Below, one piece after another: positions 1 through 7,416 of a DNA stretch of 9,031 nt. The stretch comes from Acidobacteriota bacterium. GTDB taxonomy: Bacteria; Actinomycetota; Acidimicrobiia; Spongiisociales; UBA5794. Made by a program: the position numbers and the translations under genes. The notes under the pieces are model-generated. The model saw nothing but the letters and a program-made list of their open reading frames with translations, was not told the DNA's origin and did no database searches. Location: NCBI GenBank assembly GCA_004356175.1, contig SMXV01000031.1, positions 1 to 9,031 on the forward strand, in the 5' to 3' direction. How positions within the stretch are numbered: position 1 is the first letter of the stretch; each line of letters opens with the position of its first letter.

Positions 1-562
1 AGATAATCATCATCGCCACGAGGAATCCCCAGTCACCGATGCGGTTGACGACGAACGCCTTCTTCCCTGCAGCCGCCGCAGTTGGTTTTGTGAACCAGAA
101 CGAGATCAACAGGTAGGACGACAACCCCACAAGCTCCCAACCAACGAACATCACGGCGTAGTTCGCTGCGAGCACGAGAATCATCATCGACGCAACGAAC
201 AGATTGAGGAACGAGAAGAATCGTGGGAATCGGTCGTCGCCGTGCATGTAGCCAATGGAGTACAGGTGGATGAGCGAGCCGACTCCAGTGACGATCATGG
301 TCAAAAGAGCCGCCAACGGATCCCACAGGATTGCCACATCGATGCCAAGGGCGGGAATCCAAGAGAAGAGGTAGATCGTTTCTGCATGCGCCGAACCGTT
401 GACCAGCGCAACGGTTGGGGGGACAGCAATCGCCCATGCGGCGGCGACGAACCCGAGCGCAAGCCAGCCGGCGTATTTTTCGCCGATCCGTTTGCCGAGG
501 AGAAGGTTGATGGACGCACCTGCGAGCGGGAGCGCAACAACGAGCCAGAGAAGATCCGTCAC
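1..562 (-). CDS. nuoL: NADH-quinone oxidoreductase subunit L, N-terminal part (runs off the left edge)
   Basis: NuoL is the large antiporter-like membrane subunit at the distal end of complex I and takes part in proton translocation. The first 187 residues are open to the window edge, so about 30% of a usual ~600-650 residue protein is seen. Visible are an N-terminal membrane helix (residues 4-22), further hydrophobic segments near 31-54, 76-103 and 115-140, and the family motif VGWELVGLSSYLL at 140-152. E143 in this motif matches the essential glutamate of E. coli NuoL (E144). NRIGD follows at 173-177, and GYMHGDDRFPRFF lies at 104-116. The start is GTG, 2 nt after the nuoK stop, with a Shine-Dalgarno AAGGGA at 573-568. 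The later helices, the lysines of the channel and the long lateral helix lie outside the window. A NuoM or Mrp-type homologue is unlikely given the position after nuoK and these motifs. Confidence 0.96.
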   Translation of the reverse strand, partial: MTDLLWLVVALPLAGASINLLLGKRIGEKYAGWLALGFVAAAWAIAVPPTVALVNGSAHAETIYLFSWIPALGIDVAILWDPLAALLTMIVTGVGSLIHLYSIGYMHGDDRFPRFFSFLNLFVASMMILVLAANYAVMFVGWELVGLSSYLLISFWFTKPTAAAAGKKAFVVNRIGDWGFLVAMMII

Positions 563-564
563 GA

Positions 565-870
565 CTATCCCTTCAACTCAGCAAGTTCGTCAACATTTGC
601 ACTTGCGCGAGTCCTGAAAACCGCAACAATGATTGCAAGACCGATCGTGACCTCGGCAGCTGCAACGACCATTACGAAGAGCGCAGCGACCTGGCCCTCT
701 ATCAGCCCAAGATCCTTGCTCACCGCAACAAATGTAAGGTTGACCGCGTTGAGCATCAGCTCAAGAGACATGAACATGACAAGTGCGTTGCGACGAACAA
801 GCACACCTGCAACCCCTATTGCGAAGAGAGCGGCGCCAAGCAACAGGAACCACGTTGATGTGAGTTCCAT
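565..870 (-). CDS. nuoK: NADH-quinone oxidoreductase subunit K
   Basis: NuoK is a small membrane subunit of the proton-pumping arm, related to MrpC. The protein is 101 residues, the usual family size, with three membrane helices at about 7-24, 30-50 and 60-85. The two buried glutamates needed for coupling are present: E37 in MSLELMLNAVNL (E. coli E36) and E73 in AAAEVTIGL (E. coli E72). The RRNAL motif at 26-30 is also typical. Two starts are possible. ATG at 870 overlaps the nuoJ stop by 1 nt, and GTG at 873 overlaps it by 4 nt and adds one residue. I prefer the ATG because GAGGT at 881-877 is then 6 nt away, against 3 nt for the GTG. The stop is TAG, followed after 2 nt by nuoL. Confidence 0.97.
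   Translation of the reverse strand: MELTSTWFLLLGAALFAIGVAGVLVRRNALVMFMSLELMLNAVNLTFVAVSKDLGLIEGQVAALFVMVVAAAEVTIGLAIIVAVFRTRASANVDELAELKG
568..573 (-). promoter_or_regulatory. Ribosome binding site of nuoL
   Basis: AAGGGA overlaps the last codons of nuoK and is 5 nt ahead of the nuoL GTG at 562. It supports a GTG start for nuoL, which has no ATG nearby in frame. Confidence 0.6.
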
Positions 871-1397
871 CACGACACCTCTTCAGCCACAGGCTCAAGC
901 CTGTAGTACGCAAGCGCAACCGTGCCAAGGGCCGCGATTGTGAGCAGCATGACCGTTGAAAGGAACACAATGGTCCATGTCCCGAACACCTCGTCGGCAA
1001 TCGCTTCCGCCGAGCCGTACAGGTCCGGTCTTCCGAAGCCAGCTGAGCCTGTGATCCAGACCGTGCGACCGGCAAGGGCAACAACTGAGAAAAAACCAGC
1101 TGCCGCACCGATGGTCCTCGGTATCTGAGATGGGGTCCTCGCGCCGTAGGCATCTGGTTTGTCGACACCAATCATCATGATGACGAATAGGAAGAGCGTC
1201 ATCACCGCGCCTGCGTAGATGATGATCTGGACGACGGCCACGAATGGCGCGTCGGCCACAAGATACAGAACCGCGAGGCTGAACATGGTTGCCATCAGAC
1301 CCAGAGCTGAATACACGGTGTTTGCCGCTGTGACGAGCCCAAACGCGCCGACGAGGGCGATGGCGGCGAAGATGAGGAAGACGATGACCTCAGCCAT
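870..1397 (-). CDS. nuoJ: NADH-quinone oxidoreductase subunit J
   Basis: NuoJ is a membrane subunit next to NuoH, NuoA and NuoK. Its third helix, with a pi-bulge, is thought to switch conformation during coupling. The protein has 175 residues and five predicted hydrophobic segments, at about 3-23, 28-48, 52-78, 94-113 and 139-164. The family signature is FVAVVQIIIYAGAVMTLFLF (52-71), which includes the conserved Tyr61. The ATG at 1397 is chosen because it starts directly at the first membrane helix and has GAGGAAA at 1410-1404, 6 nt upstream. An in-frame extension back to 1601 is open, but it only re-reads nuoI codons in another frame. The gene overlaps the nuoI end by 8 nt and its TGA overlaps the nuoK start. 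The soluble segment between helices 4 and 5 (about 114-138) is polar and poorly conserved. From memory, many actinobacterial NuoJ proteins are longer at the C-terminus; this one is compact. Confidence 0.96.
   Translation of the reverse strand: MAEVIVFLIFAAIALVGAFGLVTAANTVYSALGLMATMFSLAVLYLVADAPFVAVVQIIIYAGAVMTLFLFVIMMIGVDKPDAYGARTPSQIPRTIGAAAGFFSVVALAGRTVWITGSAGFGRPDLYGSAEAIADEVFGTWTIVFLSTVMLLTIAALGTVALAYYRLEPVAEEVS
877..881 (-). promoter_or_regulatory. Ribosome binding site of nuoK
   Basis: GAGGT lies inside the nuoJ 3' end, 6 nt ahead of ATG 870 but only 3 nt ahead of GTG 873. It favours the ATG. Confidence 0.55.
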
Positions 1398-2034
1398 CGG
1401 GGGTTTCCTCGTGTGAGATGTCCCCGGACTGGCCGACCTCGGCAGGCATCGACCCTGTGCGTGCAGACGGACTCCACTGGACAACACCTTCATAGTCGGC
1501 GCGTCCAGACGGGGATGTCGCACGCATCCAGCCATCGCCGAGGCGGAGCTCGTTGATGTTGATGAGTGGTGACTCTGGGTACGGATGGTTCGGGGTGCCA
1601 TCGCGCTCTACAAGGAGGTCGTCCTTGGTGTAGATGGCTTCGGTTCGGTCCGTGGTTGACATCTCGAAGAGGTGGGTCATCGTAATTGCCTCTGTTGGGC
1701 ATGCCTCGACACACAGTGCGCAGAATATGCAACGCAGCATGTTGATCTCGTAGACGAATCCGAATCGTTCGCCCTCGCTCACGGGGTTGTCTGGCGGATT
1801 GTCCGCTCCCCTGACGTAGATGCACTTTGCAGGACATACGGCAGCGCAGAGTTCACAGCCAATGCATTTCTCGGTGCCGTCGAGGTTTCTGTTCAGCACG
1901 TGACGGCCATGGAAGCGCTCAGGTTTCACGCGCTTCTCATCTGGGTACTGCGTCGTGACCGCCGGTCTGGAGAGCTGCCGCAGCGTCACGGCGAACCCTC
2001 TGAACGGTCCAAGCATGTCGGCGAACCAACTCAT
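1390..2034 (-). CDS. nuoI: NADH-quinone oxidoreductase subunit I, 2x[4Fe-4S] ferredoxin-like
   Basis: NuoI carries clusters N6a and N6b, which pass electrons from the NADH module towards N2 and quinone. The protein has 214 residues. After an amphipathic N-terminal part and the conserved GRHVL at 43-47 come two ferredoxin motifs. The first is C57-x2-C60-x2-C63-x3-C67-P and the second C102-x2-C105-x2-C108-x3-C112-P. All eight ligands are therefore present; C71 is an extra cysteine near the first motif. PYPESPL at 151-157 follows. Residues from about 165 to 214 form a polar, low-complexity tail with no cofactor motif. The ATG at 2034 is chosen because MSWF fits the family start and AGGGA at 2046-2042 lies 7 nt upstream, overlapping the nuoH stop. 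An upstream in-frame extension to 2085 would read into nuoH. It is 10 nt downstream of nuoH and overlaps nuoJ by 8 nt. Confidence 0.97.
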   Translation of the reverse strand: MSWFADMLGPFRGFAVTLRQLSRPAVTTQYPDEKRVKPERFHGRHVLNRNLDGTEKCIGCELCAAVCPAKCIYVRGADNPPDNPVSEGERFGFVYEINMLRCIFCALCVEACPTEAITMTHLFEMSTTDRTEAIYTKDDLLVERDGTPNHPYPESPLININELRLGDGWMRATSPSGRADYEGVVQWSPSARTGSMPAEVGQSGDISHEETPDG

Positions 2035-2044
2035 CGTGCGTTCC

Positions 2045-3085
2045 CTACGCCCATGGTGCACCGAAGTTTCTGAAGCCGAGCGCAATTGAAAGCAGGATGA
2101 TCCATCCGAGCGTGAGAGGTATCAGTTTCTTCCACCCGAATGCCATCAGCTGGTCGTAGCGCATGCGAGGAAGGCTCGCCCTCACCCATACGAAAAACAG
2201 GATGATGAGCCACGTCTTGAGAAGGAACCAGAAGATTGGCAGAACCCATTGGAGAACCGTGGGGCCGAACACGGGCCCTGACCATCCGCCGAGGAAGAGG
2301 ACAGTGGTGAGGGCTGAAATATTGAAGACGCTGATGTATTCAGCAAGGAAGAAGAGGGCAAAGCGCATCCCTGAGTACTCGGTGTGGTACCCACCAACAA
2401 TCTCCTGTTCTGCTTCCACGAGGTCGAACGGTGCACGGTTCGTCTCGGCGAACCCGGCTATCAGAAACACGACGAACGAGGGAAACAACACGACATTCCA
2501 TGCTGGGACGACTCCGAAGAAGGTTCCCTGCTGGGATTCGACAATCGCAGAGATGGAGAGCGATCCGGAGAACATGACGACAGGGACGAGCGCAAGCCCC
2601 ATTGCAGCCTCATACGAGATCATCTGCGCCGATGCTCTCACCGATCCAAGCAGCGGGTATTTCGAACCGGATGCCCAACCCGCAAGTGTGATGGCGTACA
2701 CGCCGATCGACGAGACCGCGAGGATGTACAGCAGACCGACGTCGATGTCCATCGCGGCCAGGGAATATGTTGTGCCGTTGATCTCGATTGGTGCCCCAAT
2801 CGGAATGACGAGGAACATGAGAAGTGCCGTAACCACGGCAATCACAGGCGCAGCGAGATAGAGCCAGACGTCAGCTCTGTCTGGTGTGATGCCCTCCTTG
2901 AAGAAACTCTTCAGTCCGTCCGCAAGCGTTTGCAGGATGCCGAACGGACCGGCGCGTGTTGGGCCAATCCGGTTCTGTAGTCGGGACACGAATTTGCGTT
3001 CGACCCATACCAGCAGCAGAACGGTCGTGAGCAGGAACCCAAACGCTATGACGACACGGATGACGGCCTCGATGAAGACGCTCAC
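2045..3085 (-). CDS. nuoH: NADH-quinone oxidoreductase subunit H
   Basis: NuoH is the membrane subunit that forms the quinone entry chamber together with NuoD and NuoB, and it links quinone reduction to the pumping arm. The protein has 346 residues with about eight membrane helices (first at 4-28, last at 322-337). Family motifs are all present: QNRIGPTRAGPFG (37-49), DGLKSFFKEG (56-65), ETNRAPFDL (214-222) followed by EAEQE (224-228) and GGYHTEYSGMRF (231-242), and VRASLPRMRYDQLM (301-314). The acidic residues of the 214-228 loop are those implicated in the quinone channel in other species. The start is GTG at 3085, overlapping the nuoG stop as GTGA, with AGGTGG at 3097-3092 spaced 6 nt. The stop is TAG. 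I see nothing truncated or unusual. Confidence 0.98.
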   Translation of the reverse strand: MSVFIEAVIRVVIAFGFLLTTVLLLVWVERKFVSRLQNRIGPTRAGPFGILQTLADGLKSFFKEGITPDRADVWLYLAAPVIAVVTALLMFLVIPIGAPIEINGTTYSLAAMDIDVGLLYILAVSSIGVYAITLAGWASGSKYPLLGSVRASAQMISYEAAMGLALVPVVMFSGSLSISAIVESQQGTFFGVVPAWNVVLFPSFVVFLIAGFAETNRAPFDLVEAEQEIVGGYHTEYSGMRFALFFLAEYISVFNISALTTVLFLGGWSGPVFGPTVLQWVLPIFWFLLKTWLIILFFVWVRASLPRMRYDQLMAFGWKKLIPLTLGWIILLSIALGFRNFGAPWA

Positions 3086-5502
3086 GATCCACCACCTGAA
3101 TTGGTGACCGCAACACCTGGAGACGCGACGATTGTCCTTGTGCTTTCGTGGTTGTGCGGCAGCACGATTGATCGTTCAGGCACATCCGGATCGATTATCA
3201 GTGGGAAGTCGTGACCAGAGACATTGACGGTTGAGCCATCTTCCATAGCGAGGGCAGAGGCATCCTTCGGGTTCATGCGGGCCGATGCTGGCACAACGAG
3301 GTCTGCCAATACCTCGGCGTTTGTCACAAGGAGACCTGCGTCATACATGGCTGGTGCGAAGTGCAGTGTGAATCGCTCGTTCACGACAGCAACTTGGGTG
3401 GCAACCGGAACATGGCCAAGAGGCTGCGTTGCATCGGGAAGAGGAGCGAGAGCGCCTTCGATCCCACACTCGAACGTGAGGTAGTCAGCTGTAATCCCTT
3501 CGTACGCCGGAGCGGTGGTCGAAATCTCCTTGTTGATGAGTCGCCAGTCCGACGCGCTCATCGATGCACCCATCGAAGTCGCAACCGCGTCGAGAATCGC
3601 GTGAACGCTGAGGGACCGGCCTCGCGGCTCGATTGACTTGCATAAGCGCTGTACTCGTCCCTCGAGATTCGTGACGGTGCCGTCGACCTCGCCCCACGGT
3701 GCGCTCGGCAGGAGAACGTCGGCTCTGCGCGATGACTGGGTGAGGAAGGAGTCAATCGCAACAACGAAATCAGCCGTCTCGATGGCTTCTATCGCGACGC
3801 TCGGATTTGGTGACTCTGTGATTGGGTCTGCGCCGATCAGAAGGAGAGCTCGCAGATCCTGATTCGTGAGGGCATCAAGGATTGCGGGTGTGTCCTTGCC
3901 AACAACGGTCGGTAACGGACCCCATGCGGATTCGAGTGCGGCGACAGACGGCTCATCCAACGTGCTGACGCGTCCTGGCAGGAGCGTTGGGGCGAGGCCC
4001 ATGTCGAGGGCGCCAAACACATTTGCTCGGGTGAGCAGCGGCAGAACGGATGAGTCGGGAAGGGTGAGTACATGGGCAGCAACCGATTCAGCGAGGTCTC
4101 GATGTTCAGTAATCGATGTTCTGCCGACCAGGCCGACCACAGGTCCCGTTTCCAAGGTCTCAGCCACGTCGGAGTATGGGTCATCGCCTTTGGTCAGTCT
4201 GCGCAACACGTCCGGTCCCGACCCTGCCCTGTACCGGATGACATGGGTGGCGATCCCATCCAGTCCCGTCGACCACGGACTGAAAATGACAAGACGGGCA
4301 CCGGCCTTGACTGCCTTGCGCACCCTGAGGTAGAGGACCGGAAGGGACTCTTTGAGGTCTGTGCCCCATAGGAGAATCGCCGATGCAGAGTCCAGACTGT
4401 TGATGGTTGCCTTGGAACGAAGAGCTGCTGCGAAATGGGGATCAAGACCGTCACCGACCTGGCAATCAACGTGTGGCGAGCCAATCACGGACCGCATGAA
4501 TTTGCCAAGGGTGTAGGCATCTTCATTGGTTCCCAATGCACCGCCGATTGCGCCAACCTCTGTTCCGATGTAGGAACCGAGTCGTGATGCCACCAGTTCG
4601 ATTGCCTCAGGCCATGATGCTTCCCTGAAGTCCTCCCCTTCTCGGATGAGTGGCGTCGTGATTCGTTGGTCCGACTTGAATGCTGAAAAGGAGAAACGGT
4701 CCTTGTCCGAGAGCCAGCCGTCGTTGAGGTGGGGATTGTCAACGCCGTAGACCCGCAGGATTTCGTCTAGCGAGGTGTGCACGTCAACGGTTGAGTGAAC
4801 ACTGTCAACAAGCGAGACTGAGCGAACTGTCTCAAGGTCCCACGGTCTCGCTTTGAAGCGGTAGTCCACCGATGTGAGGGCACCGACGGGGCAGACCTGG
4901 ACTGTGTTACCTGAGAAGTAGGAGGAGAATGGTTCACCAGGGAATGTGTTGATCTGTACGCTCCCGGCGCGGTCAATGAACTCAATCAACGGGTCGCCAG
5001 CAATGTCGTCGGCAACGCGGACACAGCGATCGCACAGGACGCATCTCTCCCTGTCCAACAGCACAAGGTCGGACACCGGAATCGGTTTGAGGAACGTGCG
5101 TTTCTCTTCGATGAAGCGGCTCTCGCCTGCTCCGAAACCAAGAGCTTGGTCCTGAAGTGGGCACTCGCCGCCTTTGTCACACACGGAGCAGTCAAGAGGG
5201 TGGTTCAGGAGCAGGAATTCGAGAACACCTGCCTGGGCTTTCTTGACAACATCGGATTCTGTGTCGACAACCATGCCTTCGGTGACAAGAACGGTACAGG
5301 AGGGAACAAGGGCTTTGCCGCGAGGACCCTCCACCTCCACGAGGCACATCCGACACTTGGCAACCGCTTCGAGCTTGTCATGGTGGCAGAATCTCGGGAT
5401 GTACTCCCCAACCTTCTCCGCCGCCATGATGAGGCGCTCTCCGTTGGTTGCTTCGTGGTCGACGCCGTTGATGGTGATCGTCACTGTTGTTGTGTCAGCC
5501 AA
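3082..5502 (-). CDS. nuoG: NADH-quinone oxidoreductase subunit G, iron-sulfur subunit with molybdopterin-oxidoreductase-like domain
   Basis: NuoG is the largest peripheral-arm subunit and passes electrons from N3 (NuoF) through N1b, N4 and N5 towards NuoI. The protein has 806 residues. An N-terminal ferredoxin fold carries the [2Fe-2S] N1b ligands C39, C50, C53 and C69. The His-Cys N5 site is H101, C105, C108 and C114, in HPLDCSVCDKGGECPLQ. The N4 site is C154, C157, C160 and C204. The molybdopterin-oxidoreductase-like region starts near 280 (TTPLIR, 282-287) and fills the rest. In this family that region is not known to bind molybdenum. At 230, 233, 237 and 265, where the optional N7 cluster would have cysteines, there are Ser, Asp, Ser and Ser. 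The start is set at TTG 5502 because GAGGT at 5512-5508 is 5 nt upstream and it fits the family N-terminus. In-frame GTG 5514 and TTG 5523 are possible but poorer. It overlaps nuoF by 8 nt and nuoH by 4 nt. Confidence 0.97.
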   Translation of the reverse strand: MADTTTVTITINGVDHEATNGERLIMAAEKVGEYIPRFCHHDKLEAVAKCRMCLVEVEGPRGKALVPSCTVLVTEGMVVDTESDVVKKAQAGVLEFLLLNHPLDCSVCDKGGECPLQDQALGFGAGESRFIEEKRTFLKPIPVSDLVLLDRERCVLCDRCVRVADDIAGDPLIEFIDRAGSVQINTFPGEPFSSYFSGNTVQVCPVGALTSVDYRFKARPWDLETVRSVSLVDSVHSTVDVHTSLDEILRVYGVDNPHLNDGWLSDKDRFSFSAFKSDQRITTPLIREGEDFREASWPEAIELVASRLGSYIGTEVGAIGGALGTNEDAYTLGKFMRSVIGSPHVDCQVGDGLDPHFAAALRSKATINSLDSASAILLWGTDLKESLPVLYLRVRKAVKAGARLVIFSPWSTGLDGIATHVIRYRAGSGPDVLRRLTKGDDPYSDVAETLETGPVVGLVGRTSITEHRDLAESVAAHVLTLPDSSVLPLLTRANVFGALDMGLAPTLLPGRVSTLDEPSVAALESAWGPLPTVVGKDTPAILDALTNQDLRALLLIGADPITESPNPSVAIEAIETADFVVAIDSFLTQSSRRADVLLPSAPWGEVDGTVTNLEGRVQRLCKSIEPRGRSLSVHAILDAVATSMGASMSASDWRLINKEISTTAPAYEGITADYLTFECGIEGALAPLPDATQPLGHVPVATQVAVVNERFTLHFAPAMYDAGLLVTNAEVLADLVVPASARMNPKDASALAMEDGSTVNVSGHDFPLIIDPDVPERSIVLPHNHESTRTIVASPGVAVTNSGGGS

Positions 5503-6787
5503 CGGCGACCTCACTCTCAGCAATCATTGCTTCGAGTTCTGGCATGAACCATCGCGTGATGGAGGTGACGGGAGACACGGCTGATGGACCGAGAACGCAG
5601 ATGGTCGTCATTGCCGGAGGCCATTTGAGTCCCGGTGAGATGTTGTCCGATATGTCGAGCAGCAGTTCAATGTCCTCGTGGCGGCCCTTGCCATCGAGGA
5701 TGCGTTTGAGAACGGCTTCGAGCCACGTTGTGCCTTCGCGACACGGCGTGCACTGACCGCAGGACTCGTGGGCAAAGAACCGGACGATGCGATGAGCAGC
5801 TTCAACAACGTTCGTCGTTTCGTCCATGACGATAACAGCACCCGCACCGATCATCGACCCGTTCGCTGCGACGTCATCAAACGAGACGAGCGTATCGAGA
5901 TGCTCGTCCGGTACGAACCATGGGGCGGAAGCGCCCCCAGGAATCCAGGTCTTTAGCTTCCTGCCGTCTGGAATGCCACCACCGATGTCGAAAATCAGCT
6001 CCCTCCATGTGATGCCCATGACAATTTCGTAGTTGCCGGGAGCATTCAGGTGTCCCGACATGCTGAGCATCTTGGTCCCCGATGATCGCTCAGGACCGAT
6101 CGCGGCGTAGGCGTCGCCTGTGTTGGTCACGATCCACGGCACATTTGCGATTGACTCAACGTTGTTGACAATCGTCGGTTTCGCGTACAGACCCTCAACG
6201 GCGGGGAATGGCGGTTTGAGGCGCGGTTCGCCCCGACGGCCCTCGAGGCTGTTGAGCAGTGCCGTCTCCTCACCGCAGATGTATGCACCGGCACCGAGGT
6301 GGATGACAACATCGAGCGAGAAATCCGACCCACGGATGTTCTGCCCAAGGTAGCCAGCTTCGATGGCTTCTTCAATGGCACGCTGCAGCCGGCGTGCCGC
6401 CTTTGGGTACTCGCCTCGGATGTACACAAATGCAAGATTCACACGAAGCGCGTAACTCGAAATAATGATGCCTTCGAGCAGCTGGTGGGGGTCGCGTTCA
6501 GTGAGTTGACGATCGTTGAACGTTCCTGGTTCAGACTCGTCGCAGTTCACCACGAGGTAGCGTGGTGTACCGCTTGCAAGGAAGCCCCACTTGACACCTG
6601 TTGGAAACCCAGCGCCACCACGACCACGCATGTTCGATGCCTTTACCTCTTCAGCGACCTGGTCAGGAGACATTTTCTCAAGCGCCTGGGCGAGCGACTG
6701 ATAGCCGCCAGTGTTGAGATACCTGGAAATGGTATGGCTGTCTGAAGGGTGGGCGTTCATCCGCGTGGTGAGGATCGTGTCGGTCAT
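5495..6787 (-). CDS. nuoF: NADH-quinone oxidoreductase subunit F, NADH- and FMN-binding
   Basis: NuoF binds NADH and FMN, oxidises NADH, and passes electrons to its own [4Fe-4S] cluster N3. The protein has 430 residues, the usual size. The nucleotide/flavin site shows RGRGGAGFPTG (54-64), CDESEPGTF (82-90) and GAGAYICGEETALLNSLEGR (164-183). A SLBB-like segment lies at about 240-325. The N3 ligands are C342, C345 and C348 in ESCGQCTPCREG, plus C396 in TTICVLG. The interval from C348 to C396 is 48 residues, several longer than the roughly 41 I recall for E. coli and Thermus homologues; the extra part is Pro/Trp containing (SPGLKWPP, 383-390). The ATG start overlaps the nuoE stop as ATGA, with a strong AGGAGGG at 6797-6791. 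It pairs with NuoE as the electron-input dimer. Related HydB or formate dehydrogenase beta subunits are ruled out by the operon context. Confidence 0.98.
   Translation of the reverse strand: MTDTILTTRMNAHPSDSHTISRYLNTGGYQSLAQALEKMSPDQVAEEVKASNMRGRGGAGFPTGVKWGFLASGTPRYLVVNCDESEPGTFNDRQLTERDPHQLLEGIIISSYALRVNLAFVYIRGEYPKAARRLQRAIEEAIEAGYLGQNIRGSDFSLDVVIHLGAGAYICGEETALLNSLEGRRGEPRLKPPFPAVEGLYAKPTIVNNVESIANVPWIVTNTGDAYAAIGPERSSGTKMLSMSGHLNAPGNYEIVMGITWRELIFDIGGGIPDGRKLKTWIPGGASAPWFVPDEHLDTLVSFDDVAANGSMIGAGAVIVMDETTNVVEAAHRIVRFFAHESCGQCTPCREGTTWLEAVLKRILDGKGRHEDIELLLDISDNISPGLKWPPAMTTICVLGPSAVSPVTSITRWFMPELEAMIAESEVAVG
5508..5512 (-). promoter_or_regulatory. Ribosome binding site deciding the nuoG TTG start
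   Basis: GAGGT sits 5 nt ahead of TTG 5502, inside the last codons of nuoF. The alternative in-frame starts, GTG 5514 and TTG 5523, have no comparable site at a good distance. This makes TTG 5502 the best start by sequence. Confidence 0.6.
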
Positions 6788-7416
6788 CGGCCCTCCTGTG
6801 CAGAGCCATACGGCCCGAACGCAGGCACGGGACCGGTTGCACCGAAGGACTCAGTCGAACCCCAATCAAACGACCGCCTTCCGCCAAACAGTTGCTGCAT
6901 CTCGTCGGCAAGCACGACCTCAGGGCGCGTGTCGGAGAGCCAGTTCACGAGCGCGATGGCTCTCTCGGGTGTGACTCCTTCGAGGAGTTCGTAGTTGACC
7001 TGGACAGCGGTTGCGCCACCGCACGCGCCGATGCACTCGACGTGCTCAACAGAGATCACTGCAACGTCGTCATCACTGTCGCTGGCAACCGACTCGGCGG
7101 TCTCCTGCGCTGCGGCAAGTACGTCATCCGCGCCGTTGAGGTAACACGAGATCGACGTGCAGACCGACACGATGTAGTCGCCAACATCGTTCTTCTTGAA
7201 CATCGTGTAGAACGACGCAACGGAGTGGACCTGGACCGGGGTTATCTCAACGAGTTCGGCGACTTCGCGCATTGCGTCCTCTGACACATAACGATGCTCG
7301 AGACTCGCGAGATACAGCAGAGGCATGATTGCAGAACGTCTCTGCGGGTATGCGGCAATGATGGCTTCTACCCGCTTCTGGTTCTCATGGCTCCAGTGAC
7401 CAATCACGGCGTTCAT
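6784..7416 (-). CDS. nuoE: NADH-quinone oxidoreductase subunit E, [2Fe-2S] thioredoxin-like
   Basis: NuoE holds the off-path [2Fe-2S] cluster N1a beside the FMN of NuoF. The protein has 210 residues. A helical N-terminal part (about 10-75, including YPQRRSAIMPLLYLAS at 23-38 and VASFYTMF at 66-73) precedes a thioredoxin-like fold. Its four ligands are C86 and C91 in VCTSISC, and C128 and C132 in CIGACGG. The conserved core ends near residue 161. The remaining ~49 residues are an extension whose last part (177-210) is rich in Gly, Phe, Pro and Ser. The ATG at 7416 overlaps the nuoD stop as ATGA. No good Shine-Dalgarno is visible, so translational coupling to nuoD is likely. An in-frame extension to 7548 lies wholly inside nuoD and looks unlike the family. 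Confidence 0.96.
   Translation of the reverse strand: MNAVIGHWSHENQKRVEAIIAAYPQRRSAIMPLLYLASLEHRYVSEDAMREVAELVEITPVQVHSVASFYTMFKKNDVGDYIVSVCTSISCYLNGADDVLAAAQETAESVASDSDDDVAVISVEHVECIGACGGATAVQVNYELLEGVTPERAIALVNWLSDTRPEVVLADEMQQLFGGRRSFDWGSTESFGATGPVPAFGPYGSAQEGR
6791..6797 (-). promoter_or_regulatory. Ribosome binding site of nuoF
   Basis: AGGAGGG lies within the nuoE 3' end, 3-4 nt ahead of ATG 6787. Together with the ATGA overlap it fixes the nuoF start. Confidence 0.6.

Noticed and set aside
242..943. Long plus-strand open frame (233 codons) opposite nuoL, nuoK and nuoJ
   Set aside because: It is antisense to three well-supported genes, has low-complexity composition with no recognisable domain, and crosses their boundaries.
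1398..1601. Upstream in-frame extension of nuoJ by 68 codons
   Set aside because: It re-reads the nuoI 3' end out of frame and has no membrane character. ATG 1397 has a good Shine-Dalgarno and begins directly at the first helix.
2035..2085. Upstream in-frame extension of nuoI by 17 codons
   Set aside because: It would read into the nuoH end; MSWF at 2034 with AGGGA upstream fits better.
2163..2980. Two overlapping plus-strand open frames of about 200-230 codons opposite nuoH
   Set aside because: They are antisense shadows of a gene whose full family motifs are present. No family resemblance and no independent start context.
3082..5502. Reading of the large iron-sulfur protein as a molybdenum enzyme such as formate dehydrogenase
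   Set aside because: The N1b, N5 and N4 site arrangement and its place between nuoF and nuoH identify NuoG, in which the molybdopterin-like domain is not known to be catalytic.
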